64,000 nt of DNA from Glandiceps talaboti (GCF_964340395.1 NC_135565.1:11980742-12044741); one strand, 5' to 3'; positions 33,691 through 46,269 are shown, numbered from the stretch's first letter. Numbers and translations are program-made. Notes: a model not told the origin generated them from the letters alone.

Positions 33691-33999
33691 GGTGCTACAT
33701 GTACATATTAAGGAGAGTGCATTTAGCATTCTCAATGAGTCCAAACAATTCTGCTAATTTTATTTTGAGACACAAAATACTTAGGAACTCTTTTTTTAGT
33801 AACTTATTGTTACACTTCATTAGTGTGACATGATATTTCAGCCAAAGGTTTTCCTCATCTGGAGTGCCGCGACCTTGTGGCAATTCTTTCAAAAGCTACA
33901 AAGTGGGCTACTTCAACATTGCATATTGCATTTTGTGTGGGGTCAATATATATAATATATGTATTACATGTACGTCAGAATTTGGCTTCAGGCTATCAA

Positions 34000-35275
34000 C
34001 AGGGTTCGTACACTTAAAGCAAAACAAAATTCCAGGACTTTCCAGGGGGTTTTCGTCAGTTTTCCAGGGGTATTCATATTGATTTTGGCCATTTTCCAGG
34101 GGTGTTGACACTAAAGTATATTTTTTGAATGACATCTAATTGTCTGATGTGGACGAGAAAAATCAACAACAGTTCCCATAATATGTCACAAAACATTTTA
34201 AAGACAATTGACACTATGCAAGATATTGGTTTCGAAACCACATTTACACGCTAAGATTAACGGAGAAACCTCTGTCCTACCCCCTAAGTAGCCGTTTCGT
34301 CAAGCTGGTGCATTGATCGTGTAAGATTGAGTCGCAGCATTCGTCAGTCTAATTCAGACATATCCAGAAAAATAAATCAAAAACTAAAGTTTGTCCTCGT
34401 TATTGTATGGTTTGATGTTACATGTACTAGTTTTATAAAGCCACCTAAAATAATTTTTTTCTTCAAAATTTTGAATAAAAACGTCATTTACGTAACGAAA
34501 TTTCGAGCTATGAATAACTGAATACATTCATCGTTTGCGTCTCGATGTTTATGTACAGATGCCATGAGTTGCGGAACATCGCGATTTCAACTCAACTTGA
34601 CCATTGACGAATGTTACTGTACCGACAACATAAAACAGTAGTTTATTCTTTTAGAACATGTAACACAAATACCCATTTACCGACGAAATAAAAGTCACAA
34701 CCGTACTTCCACAACCCGGAAATTCAACTGCACTTTCCTAGGCCCTAGCCCTAGCTTGTAGTATCAGTCGACTCGTGCGCCGAACTTGTAACAATTTCTA
34801 ATCGAGGTTGATGATGCTTTGATACTCCGACGGCGCTACAGTGTTACGATAATCTTGTTAACAGACCTACTGTACATGTTACCCCGGCCGGGACTGTTAC
34901 AATATCATGTCCCTGAAATGACGACTGGGAGATGTATGGAGTAGCAATATATGCAAGATCGAAAGAAACACGACGGCGCCCATTCAAGCACAGTCTAGTC
35001 TGTGGGGCAAAGTGTCTCGTGGAACGATCGCTTGATTGTCTGGGTTCAATCGGCGTGAATTTTGATTCATCACCCAGCATGGTGAAAGACTGAAAATATT
35101 TTCGTGATTTCATATTTACGAGATTCAGAATGATATGAATGGGTGGCTCGAGCACAGACATGACGATCGTCAATATTAATCGATCGATTGAACATGATCA
35201 TTTTCCAGGGTTTTCCAGGGGTAGGGCACATTTTTCCAGGGTTTTCCAGGGTTTTCCAGGACCGTACGAACCCTG
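34000..35275. mobile_element. 1276-bp element with CAGGG TIRs and 5-bp TSD
   Basis: The termini CAGGGTTCGTAC (34000) and GTACGAACCCTG (ends 35275) are inverted repeats, flanked by ATCAA on both sides (33995-33999 and 35276-35280). Multiple TTTTCCAGG(G) motifs are clustered just inside both ends (34035-34105 and 35205-35262), which suggests subterminal transposase-binding sites. I find no transposase. CAGGG ends suggest hAT-related elements, but the duplication is 5 bp rather than 8, so classification is open. It lies in an intron of IPK. Confidence 0.8.
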
Positions 35276-35411
35276 ATCAAAAAAAAGCATACCAGAGTAT
35301 AATGATATACTCTCCAGAAACAAATACTAATAATCATAACAGATTTCAATAAAGACAATAACTTTCAAATATTACATCACAATTAAGATACATGTTAAAA
35401 AGTAAACTTAC

Positions 35412-35535
35412 TTTGGTGACAGAAATTCTTGTCTTCAAGAAGCCAGTCTTCACATGTTGTACTGTTTCTGCATCCTTGTTGCCACAGAAACCATGAGATA
35501 CACCATATTCTTTGGCTTGGAAGTGACCAAATGAT
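35412..35535 (-). CDS. IPK: Isopentenyl phosphate kinase, exon with SFGHF motif
   Basis: A 124-nt exon: acceptor TTATGGCTAG, donor GTAAGT. One base completes a split codon, then SFGHFQAKEYGVSHGF leads to GFLKTRISVTK and the exon ends in phase 0, as the next exon requires. (H)GAGSFGH with its catalytic His, and the following T-R-x-S-V-T-K, are diagnostic of IPK. Together the four exons give about 229 residues; the family is around 250-270, so only the N-terminal K-x-GGS / VHGAG segment is missing. That exon was not recognised between 35.5 and 42 kb. Confidence 0.85.
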
Positions 35536-35589
35536 CTAGCCATAAAATAAACAAACACAATAGCAGTCCTAAAGTGAGTTAGAACATGC

Positions 35590-36375
35590 AATATGGCCAT
35601 TGGGTAAGACTTGTGAACTAGCCAGAGTAAGGCTTGTGAACTGGCCCGAGTAAGACTTGTGAACTAGCCCGAGTAAGACTTGTGAACTAACCAGAGTAAG
35701 ACTTGTGAACTAGCCAGGGTAAGACTTGTGAACTAACCAGAGTAAGGCTTGTGAACTAGCCAGACTAAGATTTGTGAACTAACCAGGGTAAGATTTGTGA
35801 ACTAGCCAGAGTAAGACTTGTGAACTAGCCAGAGTAAGACTTGTGAACTAGCCAGAGTAAGATTTGTGAACTTGCCAGAGTAAGACTTGTCAACTAGCCA
35901 GAGTAAGGCTTGTGAACTAACCAGAGTAAGACTTGTGAACTAGCCAGAGTAAGATTTGTGAACTAACCAGAGTAAAACTTGTGAACTAACCAGAGTAAGA
36001 CTTGTGAACTAGCCAGAGTAAGGCTTGTGAACTAACCAGAGTAAGATTTGTGAACTAACCAGAGTAAAACTTGTGAACTAACCAGAGAAAGACTTGTGAA
36101 CTAGCCAGAGTAAAACTTGTATACTGGCCAGAGTAAGATTTGTGAACTGGCCAGATCCAGAGTAAAACTTGTGAACTAGCCAGAGTAAGACTTGTGAACT
36201 GGCCAGAGTAAGATTTGTGAACTATCCAGAGTAAGTTTTGTGAACTAGCCAAAGTAAGACTTGTGAACTAACCAGAGTAAGTTTTGTGAACTAGCCAGAG
36301 TAAGTTTTGTGAACTAACCAGAGTAAGATTTGTGAACTGGCCAGAGTAAGGCTTGTGAACTGGCCAGAGTAAGTG
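35590..36375. repeat. 23-bp minisatellite, about 34 copies
   Basis: Tandem copies of AGCCAGAGTAAGACTTGTGA plus ACT (23 bp), with A/G and C/T variation, cover about 785 bp directly upstream of the recognised IPK exons. Minus-strand frames of repeated S/L/T/V over it are artefacts. Confidence 0.95.
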
Positions 36376-36489
36376 AATTGGTATTAGTGTTAAACTGTTG
36401 GGAATGGATGGTTCCAAAGTCAGTGAAGTATCCATAAATGATGTTAATACCAACAATAATCAATAAACTACAAGTATTAAAAATGGATT

Positions 36490-36640
36490 GAGCTGTAAAG
36501 TATTCTTATAAGATTCCTAAATTGGAATTGTAAAGTATTCTTATAAGATTCCTATTGGAATTGTAAAGTATTCTTATAAGATTCCTATTGGAATTGTGAA
36601 GTATTCCTACAAGATTCCTATTGGAATTGTAAAGTATTTC
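36490..36640. repeat. 33-bp tandem repeat, related to 47044-47115
   Basis: Four to five units contain GTAAAGTATTCTTATAAGAT and TCCTATTGGAA. The following 36640-36750 has inverted versions (CTTATAGGAATCCTATAGGA), suggesting one end of an interspersed element. Confidence 0.8.
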
Positions 36641-36759
36641 TTTAAGAAAGGGGCCAAAATACTATAAGATCTTATAGGAATAATTTTTATTAGGAATGCT
36701 TTAGGATTCCTAGAAGACTAGTTCTTATAGGAATCCTATAGGAACTTTCCGTAAGGGTC

Positions 36760-38780
36760 CCAATTGTGTCAAATCACAAGTCCATCACTTTGCCAACGAG
36801 TGTATACTGTATAGAACAATAAAAACGCAGAATGACCATCACATCATGCAGAAGGACCCACTATGAGAAAATGCCTATATCTACTGTAGAATCGTAAAAA
36901 TCCAAGATGGCCGCTCGACACATTCGCAGAGTGTTATCTTGTACAGGCCATGTGATGTCCAGCAATAATTTGATGTCACTAATGTTTACATTTTTAAAGG
37001 TCACGGTGTTTCTTTTTGCATGTAAATGATCATACATGACTCTTGACAATCGACCTAACTACTTCTTGATTCATTCTGCTCATAGCGAAATCAAGTGATC
37101 GAAAGAAAATAACCAGAAAACATTTCTTTGAATCAGGCCAGCATTATCCAGCTGAATGACATATGGAAACAAGGAGTTGCAATGGTGAGTATTTTACTAA
37201 GCAATCGAGCATGTGCGCAGTGCAGTGCAAGCAAACTAACGTTGAAACAGTAATAATCCATATATCCACATTGTTGGCAAGCTTACCAATACTATAAATC
37301 TCGGGTTTGTGTTTCAGGCACTACAGATTGGCTTAGAGCATAGTTTTCTAAATTTGTGAGTGTTAAAAATCAGTGTTTTTCTTCTTTTTTCAAATGGGGT
37401 TTTCAGCTTTTTTGTTTAAAATAAAAAAGTGCTGTACATTTGGTCCAGTCTACTTGGCAGAAAATTATATGCAAAGCTTCTTAATTTCTTAACACCTTTC
37501 TTCATCCCCATAGGATTGTTTGTATAGTAATTTCCAGGTCAAACAATTTTTTGTTTTTCTGAAACATTATGTTTTTTATTTATTTATTTATTTATTTAAT
37601 TATTTATTATTTACGTTTTATTCAGACGATGGTTCAACATCAGTGTACACCTTAGGAGGTGGAAGATGGTCAGAGGAAACAGGCACTTCACCATACTGAT
37701 AGTACAACTTAACCTTAGAGTAGACAGACAGACATTTTACTATGCCTGTAGCATGATACTAAAGTATGAGGCAAACGCACATGCACAGAGCACAGACGCA
37801 CAGACTCTTCACCTGATAGTACAACTGAACCTTAACCAGTACAAAAAGACATGTTTTACCATGCCTGTACATGTAGCACTACATACACTGGTACAGTATT
37901 ACATGTACTGAACTGTGAAGCAAGCAAACACAGTGGATGGAATAGGCACATTACCATACCCAAATATAATGTGCTACAAGTGAAGTTTAAGAGTATACAG
38001 ACAGACAGAGACTAGAATCAGAAGGTGGGTGGTGATGGGGATTCACTTGGTATGTTCAAAAAAAGAATCAAATTTTGACCCTTGTGTCTTCACAACATGT
38101 TTTATGCAAAGAATCTTTCCAGACAGAGTAACTGAAAGGTTTCAACTGTGATATCAAATTAATGCATGTCTTCTATCATTTTCAGCCCGACATATACACA
38201 TTGATTACAACATGTATATTGACAGCTGTACCACTCTACCTAAACAAATTTGAAATTCATGTTCCAACACTAACAAATAGAAGACAGATTTTTATGATCA
38301 ACAACCAAGACATAGTCCAACAAATTTAACCAATTTTCTATTTTTGATAACAATCCAATTTATATATTTCAAATTTTGATGACGTTACTCAATTTAAAAC
38401 CAACGAATTAAATTGGCTGTCACCTGACTCCGTCATTGCACACAGGAATTACAAAATGCAAACTATGTGCTCAGGAGCCCTGTAAGGAGTACAGTGCCCA
38501 GAGGTTAAACAGCCAATAGCTACCTAACACTAGTAACAGAATCTTAAAATATATACATACATGTAATCCCTTTACTCTGAAGTTGAGCAACAACATTAAA
38601 ATTTGAACATGCAAACTTGTTTTAGCTAAGGTGTGGGAACCCTGGTGACAGACATGGGTAAATTTGGTAAAACTAGCAATAATAATTCTCGTAACTTGTA
38701 ATATAATTTTGGTGGGATATCCCCATATAAAACGACTGGGGAACTCAGGTAAGTTTACCTACTTACCACCCTTAAAAAAC
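36760..38780. other. Noncoding stretch with (TTTA)n
   Basis: A TTTA tetranucleotide tract lies near 37576-37606. A plus-strand AAGATGGCCGC start-like context at 36904 opens only a short frame. No gene is recognised. The missing IPK 5' exon could lie here. Confidence 0.4.
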
Positions 38781-38799
38781 ACTTGCATGGATAGGATTT

Positions 38800-38990
38800 T
38801 CTAATGCCCATGGCTTACAGACTTGTGGTACTACATGTGTATTGGCCTGGAATCCATGTGGATGAGGATTTTGAATTTTCAGTTGTTCCTTAGTTTCCTT
38901 AATGACAGTTTTTCCAATAATGAGGGGGGAAACTAAAATGTAAAATCCCCATCCACATGATTCAAGGTTAGTACTATACAGCTCACAGAC
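38800..38990. repeat. Fold-back segment
   Basis: 38849-38872 (GAATCCATGTGGATGAGG) is inverted at 38943-38963 (CCCCATCCACATGATTC), with weaker pairing outside (ACAGACTTGTGG versus CTCACAGACC). Confidence 0.6.
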
Positions 38991-39278
38991 CTTGGAGCTT
39001 CGCATAAATGAATAAAACTTGGGCTGTTTTGTATGTAACGATATCTACTGCATGATTGTACTCACATGTCCTTGTACTGTGCATCCTCATCGATCACACA
39101 GGGCTAACCTTTCGTTCACGGGCTTCGCCTAAAACGTCAACAAAAAGTTAGCCCTATGTGATCGATGAGGGTGCACAGTACAGGGATACTAGTATATGAG
39201 TATAATTATGCAGTAGATATCGGTACATACAAAACAACCTAAGTTTTCACTATTTATGTGAAGCTCCAAGGACTGTGA
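38983..39278. mobile_element. Large fold-back element, about 126-bp arms
   Basis: The left arm 38983-39108 and right arm 39147-39278 are imperfect inverted repeats (TACTGTGCA-CCTCATCGATCACA near the centre, CTTGGAGCTTC at the outside) around a 38-bp spacer. No target duplication is visible. Such structures are typical of non-autonomous fold-back DNA transposons. Confidence 0.75.
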
Positions 39279-39284
39279 AAGAGT

Positions 39285-42220
39285 CTAGCTACTAGTCATG
39301 AGTCAAATCATAGTAGTTATGAGGTTGTGTGCCACGCCCAACAGCCAGCAACCACTAAGTACAGAGAATGACTTGGAATAGCATAGTCAAGATGGTGAGA
39401 CTGTCAAGTTAAATCTCTCAACTTGAGTTATTTCAAACACTGTCTTCATATCGTATCCACTCATGAACATCAGAATGAGATAGTAAGACCATGACATGTG
39501 TCACTGCTCAACTACATTGTATCACAGTCAACTGTGGGGTCCATGGCATACACACAGGGGTACTACATGCATTAGATTCCAGTCCAAATTTATACAACTT
39601 TTTCCAGCAAAGTTTCCTCACATTTCCAGGCAGCAGCAGTGCAGAAATACTACATCACAATATGGCGGACACCATGGACAGATGAACACCAGTAAATATT
39701 CAGCTGTAATAGCTATCAGAAATCTGAAATAAGGTCACTAAAAGACAGACACTGAGAGAGCTGCAGTCTCTGGTCACATCACACATGGCATGGCCTGCCT
39801 CTCCCAGCTAATTTAGTAATTACCATAATTTATGCATGACTAAGTGAGCATGCATTTAGAGTCTCAGGTTAAAGGTCAGGTGCATCACTAATACAAAAGA
39901 GAAGTGTGTTTGTCTTGAACTTAGTTTATAACATTTATATAATGATAAGTTGTTTGGTGGTCTGAAGTTTCAGCTTGCTTGGATTTCATTTCAAATTTGA
40001 GGTATAAAAACAGGAAATTTCTTCCAATTTTTACCGCATGTAGCTGTTGGAAACTTAAGTTTGAAATTTTGCAAAAATGTATAACACGCGTACAATATAT
40101 GAAATAAGGCTTGAGAATCTCCATTTAATAAATCAGACTTAAAGAGGTCTAAGCAGTGTTATATTTTGAAGATTTGCTCATTACATTGTGGTTTTTAGGT
40201 GATCGATTCTGAACTTTTGAATCATGGCGGGTCATCCATATTCTGCCATGGGTCAACTCAAACTTTATCACTCAGAAACAATGCCGGAAGAAGAATTTTC
40301 ATACGATTCACGTCATGTATCCTTTTTACACTAGTACTAGAGTAGTTTTGTGTGAGTATTTATTGTGCATCGAAATAATGTAAAAGCATTTAGTTGCAGA
40401 CCAAGTAACTTTAAACTAATACATTGTTTTCTAAGTATAATGTGTAATTATCACAGCAATAATTACTGGAATTTGAAATCATGGTGTTCAAAACAGAATG
40501 TCCTCCATGCATGGGACAATTATAAAAGTCTAACCACTTCTGGGTCTTGTTGCTAGGCATATTTGCATACATTTTTTGAATCTGTATTCACTTGAACCTA
40601 CCCATCCCTGTTGTTATCTTTGAATATGCATCTTCATTTCAATGTTGCTAATGGCATGGTCATGGTTGCTTGGGCCACTTGTGTCAAACAAATTCAACAA
40701 TAACTGCAGAATAACACATCCAGAAACATCCTCACCAAGTTTCAACCCCATTCACCATGTAGTTTCAAGATGCAACTTTATGACCAAAATTGACATTTTT
40801 ACACCGAATTTGTATATCGCTAATGGGATTATCAAGTTGTGAATACATCTCCTTCTACATATGCCCAGATGCATCCCCACCAAAATTCATTGCACAAATA
40901 CTACAAGAAGATGTGAACAAGTCGGTATGAGATAGTAAAATATACTGAAGCTTTGAATAATTCGTCAACTGATTGCCCTGTTTAAGAAGAAATTGTGTAT
41001 GGTCGCATCTTGGAAGACTGTCGACCAAGAACCTGCTTCCTCAGTCTTCAGGTGATGCCACGTGGAATGGCATCTGTAAGCAATAATTAGTGCCATAGAT
41101 AGGCCCATAGGGCTATTCAAATGGAGCTGGAAATGGTAGAAGGAGAATGGAAAAGAATTCTTGTTGGTATGGCAACTTACTACAGTGCCGTCATGGTTGG
41201 GAAGTGGTCTGCTCAATTGCTTTGCTCAATTGCCAGACTGTAATAGATATGTGGAAAGCACTATAAAGAAATTGTGTGATTGCTTCATGTACATTTTGTA
41301 TACTCAACATAAAAAAGGCAGCAGGGATGACAATGTAAGGTGGACATTAATTTGTAGGCCTTAATTATAGGAACATCACAGAGACAGAGTACTGGATAAT
41401 GCAACTGTCATGAGGGAGACAGCAGTGGGTTGGAATAAACCAGTCTATTCTTGCATAGTAGCTAAAGAGTCTTCCTGTCATATACTTACAAACAGTTGAT
41501 TTTCTTTTAATCGGTTTTGATAAACTTCTTGACTCAATTGACAAGTTGAAGTTTCTATTAATCAAATACCATCAGTTTTAGCTAAAAGGTGACATTTCTC
41601 CCACTCAGAAACATTGATCTGTCTTATCAACATGTACAAATGTAAGCACATCATACATGTACATGTAAGGTATGCTACTGTATTTTTAACTAACATGCGT
41701 ACAACATCCCATGTACAATGTAGGTAAAGGAGATTTGTGAAACTGAATGATTTTTATTTACTTGTCTTTCATACATGTACTCCAGGTACAACCAGAAAGA
41801 ATAAATCAAAGAGCATCAGTTAATTGAACAGGGGATGAGTGCACAATGTACACCATCATCATGTGCCACAGACCCTTTACCAACTCTAAGGGAAATTCAG
41901 ATCACAGCTCCTGCCATTCCAATCAGTCCAGCAAATTAATGTCTACTTCCTACCATACAATACTGTTGTCAAGGCAAATATGAGAAAGGTGCCACTTCTC
42001 CTTCAGCAACAAGGTTATCTATTTTTCCCACTTCCACTTGCTCAAAAACAAGCAGCCCTGGGTAGAAGTACTAGCATACAGTTATCATTTTTGGAGTCAA
42101 AAGTGCTACAGAAAAAGAAAACAGGAGGAGGCCACAACATATCAGCACAACAGATTATTGTTATTAAATGAACACTTGTGTGGTAGTGATGTATCCACTA
42201 TTTTGAAATATATATTTCCA
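39285..42220. other. Noncoding stretch, no gene recognised
   Basis: Only short frames without recognisable protein features were seen. The right end (about 41980-42170) may belong to the 5' part of the adjacent DUF6729-like copy. Confidence 0.4.
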
Positions 42221-42226
42221 TTTTAG

Positions 42227-43745
42227 ATATCATTCTACCCGATGGTTGGAAACAAACTAAACCAAGAGCTGATCATCTGTGGGTATCTAAGGCCCTATTT
42301 AGAACATCAAAGAGGGGGAAAGCTGGACAGGACAGCTGTCGACAAGCTCTGGTGGGATCCTCTGCAACCGTCACTGGTTTGCAGTCAACCACCAAGATGC
42401 GACCGATACTATGCACAATGCCTTCTGTTGTGGATGCCAAGAAAGTTGTGGCAGGTACATCTTGTCTGCCCTCAACCAACTTGTCATAATATTAAGCTAA
42501 CATCTGCTGGTATCTACCCTTGCGTTCGCCTGGTTCTTGACATTGATGGACATTACAGCCTGGCTGCTTAATATCTAGAGTGTCCATCCTGCAACTTGCA
42601 AGAAAAAGCTGATCAGCTGGAGTGGTGCTATCATGAAACAACTTGACCTGGGTCATCGATTACAGTTTCCTGTGCTGTTATCATATAGATATGCCTGTGA
42701 CATTAGAGTCGGAAGGTTGTTGCATCAGCAAGGTTTTGGCAATAGTGCTACCCAACTCCAAAAGAAGATCTCTGAACAGCATAGCGAGGCCTGACTGAAG
42801 AAGACTGCACTACTACATAGACTGCTAAGCCTTCATCAAATCCATGTTACAAGACCTACATTTCAGGATCCACCAATTTTGGAACCCACACCCGGATTCA
42901 GGTGGTTTCAGAGCATTTACTGCAATGAGGTCTTGCAACGACTCAATGAGGTGAAGGCAGCAATAACATCAGTGTTTGGCAATGTGCTGAAGATAGTTCC
43001 AACTAAAAAGGTATACAATTTTCAACATAATCCCACTGAATTTTTTGTTATACTTGCATTACAACAGTATAGGCTCATTGCCTGCTTCAATGATGGGGTA
43101 TTTACATAGTTTAAATGATAGTAAAGCATGAAGTTGTTAATTTTCATGTCATACATGTATTAAACATATTCTTGTTTAATGTATATAGTGTAATTTTTTT
43201 TATTGCTCAACACTGTGTGAGAAGATCCATTTGGCTCAACAGTCTATCGAGTTGAAATAAAGGCTAATAATAATAATAATAATTCTTCTTATGTTAAGGT
43301 TAAAAAGAAACTTAATGGAAAAGTGCTGGAACAGCTGCATGGTCAACTCATGTTGGAAACAAACATGGGCAGGTACTGATGAGTGTACTCACAGCAACTA
43401 AAGGAAGTAAGCTTGCTCCAATGGTAGATGGCATTGTACAGCTACAAATATGAACCACCTGCAGAGCTACTTTACGTTGATCTTGAGTATTGTGGCGTTA
43501 TGTCGCAACTGAAAACAATGTTCTCAGAATACCTTCAGTGGAGATCAAGGTTTGGATACCTTAGGTGTTCCACTACTTGACAAACAAAGGATCTAGAAGA
43601 TTTGGGCGTCATAAAAGAAACATATCGAATGTATCCAGGATCTGGAACAGTACCGGCTGTATATCAAGACAGGAGAAACCAGAAAAGGTGGAATGCTCCT
43701 ACCACTATATAGGTGTGCCAAGGGATCAACATCACTAAAGTCATT
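42227..43745 (+). pseudogene. DUF6729-like multicopy gene relic, copy A
   Basis: After an acceptor (CATTTTAG, 42226) the sequence encodes LPDGWKQTKPRADHLWVSKA, then in a second frame DKLWWDPLQPSLVCSQPPRC, LLLWMPRKLWQVHLVCPQ and SAGIYPCVRLVLDIDGHY, the Trp/Cys-rich core of DUF6729-type proteins found in many copies in fish and marine invertebrate genomes. Later pieces give ITSVFGNVLK, SVLTATKGSKLAPMVDGIVQ, DTLGVPLLDKQRI and IECIQDL. Frame changes and stops occur throughout, so the copy is dead. Copy number and decay suggest a mobile or amplified gene; its biochemical activity is unknown to me. Confidence 0.65.
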
Positions 43746-44269
43746 CCACAATCAAAATCAGAGAAATAATCAAAATCAAGAAGAAAGGAAAAATAGAAAC
43801 CAAGGAGATTGTATCATCCCATAGAATTCAGAGCTTTGGTTAGGCAATTGATAAGGTCTTAACTTTCGTATTAACAGGAATGTGTTCATATACGACTTAA
43901 AATAAGTTTTCAGTACAAATCATAATTTTGTGGTGGTGTTGGTTTTTTTGCAGTGTCTTCACCTGATGCACCCTTGACAAGTCAACTACATTGTATCAGT
44001 GCCTGTTACCACCTCTACATTTACTTCAACATCTACCAAGACCGACACTGACCTCTTCTAGTGGAACAAGCCCAACATCAGTCTCTGGTAAGTATAATTT
44101 CACTTCATAATGACAATCTTTTCAATGAATTATGTAATTTTACATGGACACTTGCAGATCAATTATACATGTATGTTCAGTTTCAAATGTACAAGTATTT
44201 CAGCTTGTTTAATGGCCCCCAGTTATCAGTATGGATTTGGAATTTCTCATAACCACAATTTATTTTCAC

Positions 44270-44860
44270 AACAAATCCTACCAGATGGATGGAAGCAGAC
44301 ACTGCCAAAGGCTGACTACATGTACTTGTGGGTTTCTGAGGCCCTCCCCAAAACATCACAGAAAGGGAAGGCAGAACTCGATTGGGGAAGAGTGAACAAA
44401 ATATGGTGGAACCCCAACAACCATTTTTTGTATCTAGACAACCACCAAGATCTGATCACTATTTCGCATGGTGACCGCTACTCTGGATACCAAGAAAGTT
44501 GTGGCAAGTTCATCTTACGTGTCCTCAGCCTACATGTATGTATACGTCAGAGCGAGCTAACATCTGCATGCATATATATCCCCATGAATGACAGGTGCTA
44601 GATATTGATGGTTACTAATACTAGTCTTACAGCTGAGTACTTGGAGTGTTGATCATGTATGAAGAAAGTCGTCTCCGAGAGTAGTCATCATCAAGCAGCT
44701 TGACACAGGACATCAACTTCGATTTCCAGCAATCCTGTCATACAAGAATGCCAATGGCATTCACGTCATGAGGCTGTTGCGACAATGCAGACTTGGCAAT
44801 ATCAGAAATCTTTCTGTCTAAATTCCAAACTATCATCATGAGTATTGATAAAGCACTGTC
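44270..44860 (+). pseudogene. DUF6729-like relic, copy B
   Basis: Encodes LPDGWKQTLPKADYMYLWVS, then GKAELDWGRVNKIWWNPNNH, then SCGKFILRV and SELTSACIYI, paralogous to copy A, with frameshifts. It stops at an in-frame TAA within the LGNIRNLSV block (about 44780-44820). Confidence 0.6.
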
Positions 44861-44940
44861 TTAAATTGTGATACAGTGATTACACTAGTTCTATTGTGTT
44901 AATGTTTTGCTCTAATCCAGTTTCTATTTATATGTATTCA

Positions 44941-45420
44941 TATGTTTCAGATCATGTTGAGGATAAATTTGGAGTGACAAAGAAGGCAGTAAGAAGTATT
45001 GTTGTATGAAAGGTTTCCAGTGCCCCTCTGGAAACCGTACTATAGCAATAATGGAACAACCCATTAGGACGCCATCAGCGACGGAGGACTCTGACTGGTA
45101 TATAAACGTATCACCCTGGAAAATCCCGTAGGACGATTTATAGACAGCGTTGATGTATGCAAGATGAATTAACCTATTCAAGACTACATCGACGCAGCCA
45201 CACAAAGAGGAAGTTGTTTCGCCTGACATTAGTCAGTTCAGGTAAGACAACGTCACCTCGGCTTTGATTACAACAGTATCATACAAGGAAAATTAAACAA
45301 TGAAGAGAAGCTATACAAATTAAAGTCTTCAAGAGAACTTAAATAAATGATTTTTAATTTTTAGCTCCACTGTGTAGGATTTTTTGTTAAAATGCTTTAA
45401 GAAAAAAAAAATTTTATCAT
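44941..45420. repeat. Duplicated segment, filled copy
   Basis: Matches 46644-46830 (GGATAAATTTGGAGTGACAA, CAAGGAAAATTAAACAATGA, TTAGCTCCACTGTGTAGGAT). This copy holds a 276-bp insertion at 45000-45275. Confidence 0.85.
45000..45275. mobile_element. 276-bp MITE with 4-bp TSD; empty site in window
   Basis: The ends TGTTGTATGAAAG and CTTTGATTACAACA are inverted repeats (7 bp perfect, then imperfect). GTAT flanks both sides (44996-44999 and 45276-45279). The duplicated segment at 46698-46701 has a single GTAT and no insertion. A second copy of the same length and near-identical sequence lies at 60705-60980. Confidence 0.9.
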
Positions 45421-45884
45421 TTGGTTTTCAATGTGGATCTGACGTATCCACATTCAGTCGTCAATTAACTGGGGATTATCCCACGGGTTCTCACTGGTTT
45501 TCTCTAAAACTCAATGGGAACGGAACAGTTGGTGTAGCATATGACAACAAATCGTTATCATTACAACAAAATGGTTTTCCTGACCATCTACATGTAACAT
45601 CAGGAAATCTAGAAATCATAAATCGATTCCTTCTTAAAGTCCAAGTGTGCTGTGGTATTCCTAAGCGCCATGAAGTCATCAAAGTCACCAAAAACATCAA
45701 TATCGAAACCAGCATTGAAGCGAATGGAAAACGACAACAGTATATCAGGGATGTTCACTGTCGCATACTATTACCACTGTCAAGTTATGGTGATAGCTGC
45801 ACACAATGTCAAATTACGTATAGTTATGTGAGTTTTTACTCCAAGCGAATGGTTGAACAGGACAGTAATGGGCAATACCAATAG
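45384..45884 (+). CDS. Hypothetical transposon-associated ORF, 166 codons
   Basis: An open frame with complex composition: GSDVSTFSRQLTGDYPTG, NGFPDHLHVTSGN and, near the end, DSCTQCQITYSYVSFYSKR. Its C-terminal C-x2-C-x3-Y pattern recalls the C-x2-C-x2-YR-x-x-L tail of proteins next to transposons in cnidarian and fish genomes. I do not recognise its function. No ATG lies near the start and it follows a duplicated noncoding block, so it may be an internal exon or remnant. Confidence 0.4.
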   Translation: MLKCFKKKKILSFGFQCGSDVSTFSRQLTGDYPTGSHWFSLKLNGNGTVGVAYDNKSLSLQQNGFPDHLHVTSGNLEIINRFLLKVQVCCGIPKRHEVIKVTKNINIETSIEANGKRQQYIRDVHCRILLPLSSYGDSCTQCQITYSYVSFYSKRMVEQDSNGQYQ

Positions 45885-46269
45885 AGGCCTCACTAAATTA
45901 CCCCTATGCCCAAGTAAGATGAGGGCTGCTAGAGAGACCGTGTTTGCATACTATCCACTAGTATGTACACCTCAGGATAAGAGAGAAGGGGAATGGAAGT
46001 TGTATAGTCAAGATCAACAAAGCTTTGAGAAAGTACTAGTGTTAAGTTTTGTTTGATTAATTTGGTCAAATTATATAGTGTATATAAATTTGCTGGATCG
46101 GAGGACTTTTTTTTATTTCTTATATATTTTTAGGTGACTTTTTCCTTGTTCGTTTTTAAAGTTTGATATTTTCTTTTGGAATTCTAATAAATATTTCTTG
46201 TTATTGTAAACAATACAGTGGTGTGAATGATTGTTTGTTGATGGTACACAAAATTCCCACAATTTTACC

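Noticed and set aside
33229-33744. 171-codon minus-strand frame of repeated SSYTLPHSPLPQATPFL
   Set aside because: It is the 32-bp minisatellite read through in rotating frames; the unit is not a multiple of three and the array lies in an IPK intron.
34844-35173. 109-codon minus-strand frame
   Set aside because: It lies wholly inside the CAGGG-ended element at 34000-35275, has no recognisable transposase motif and crosses subterminal repeats.
36055-36456. Minus-strand frames of repeated LTLASSQ
   Set aside because: They translate the 23-bp minisatellite.
36904-37026. AAGATGGCCGC start context considered as a gene start
   Set aside because: The frame is about 40 codons, ends in simple sequence, and has no splice donor or recognised motif.
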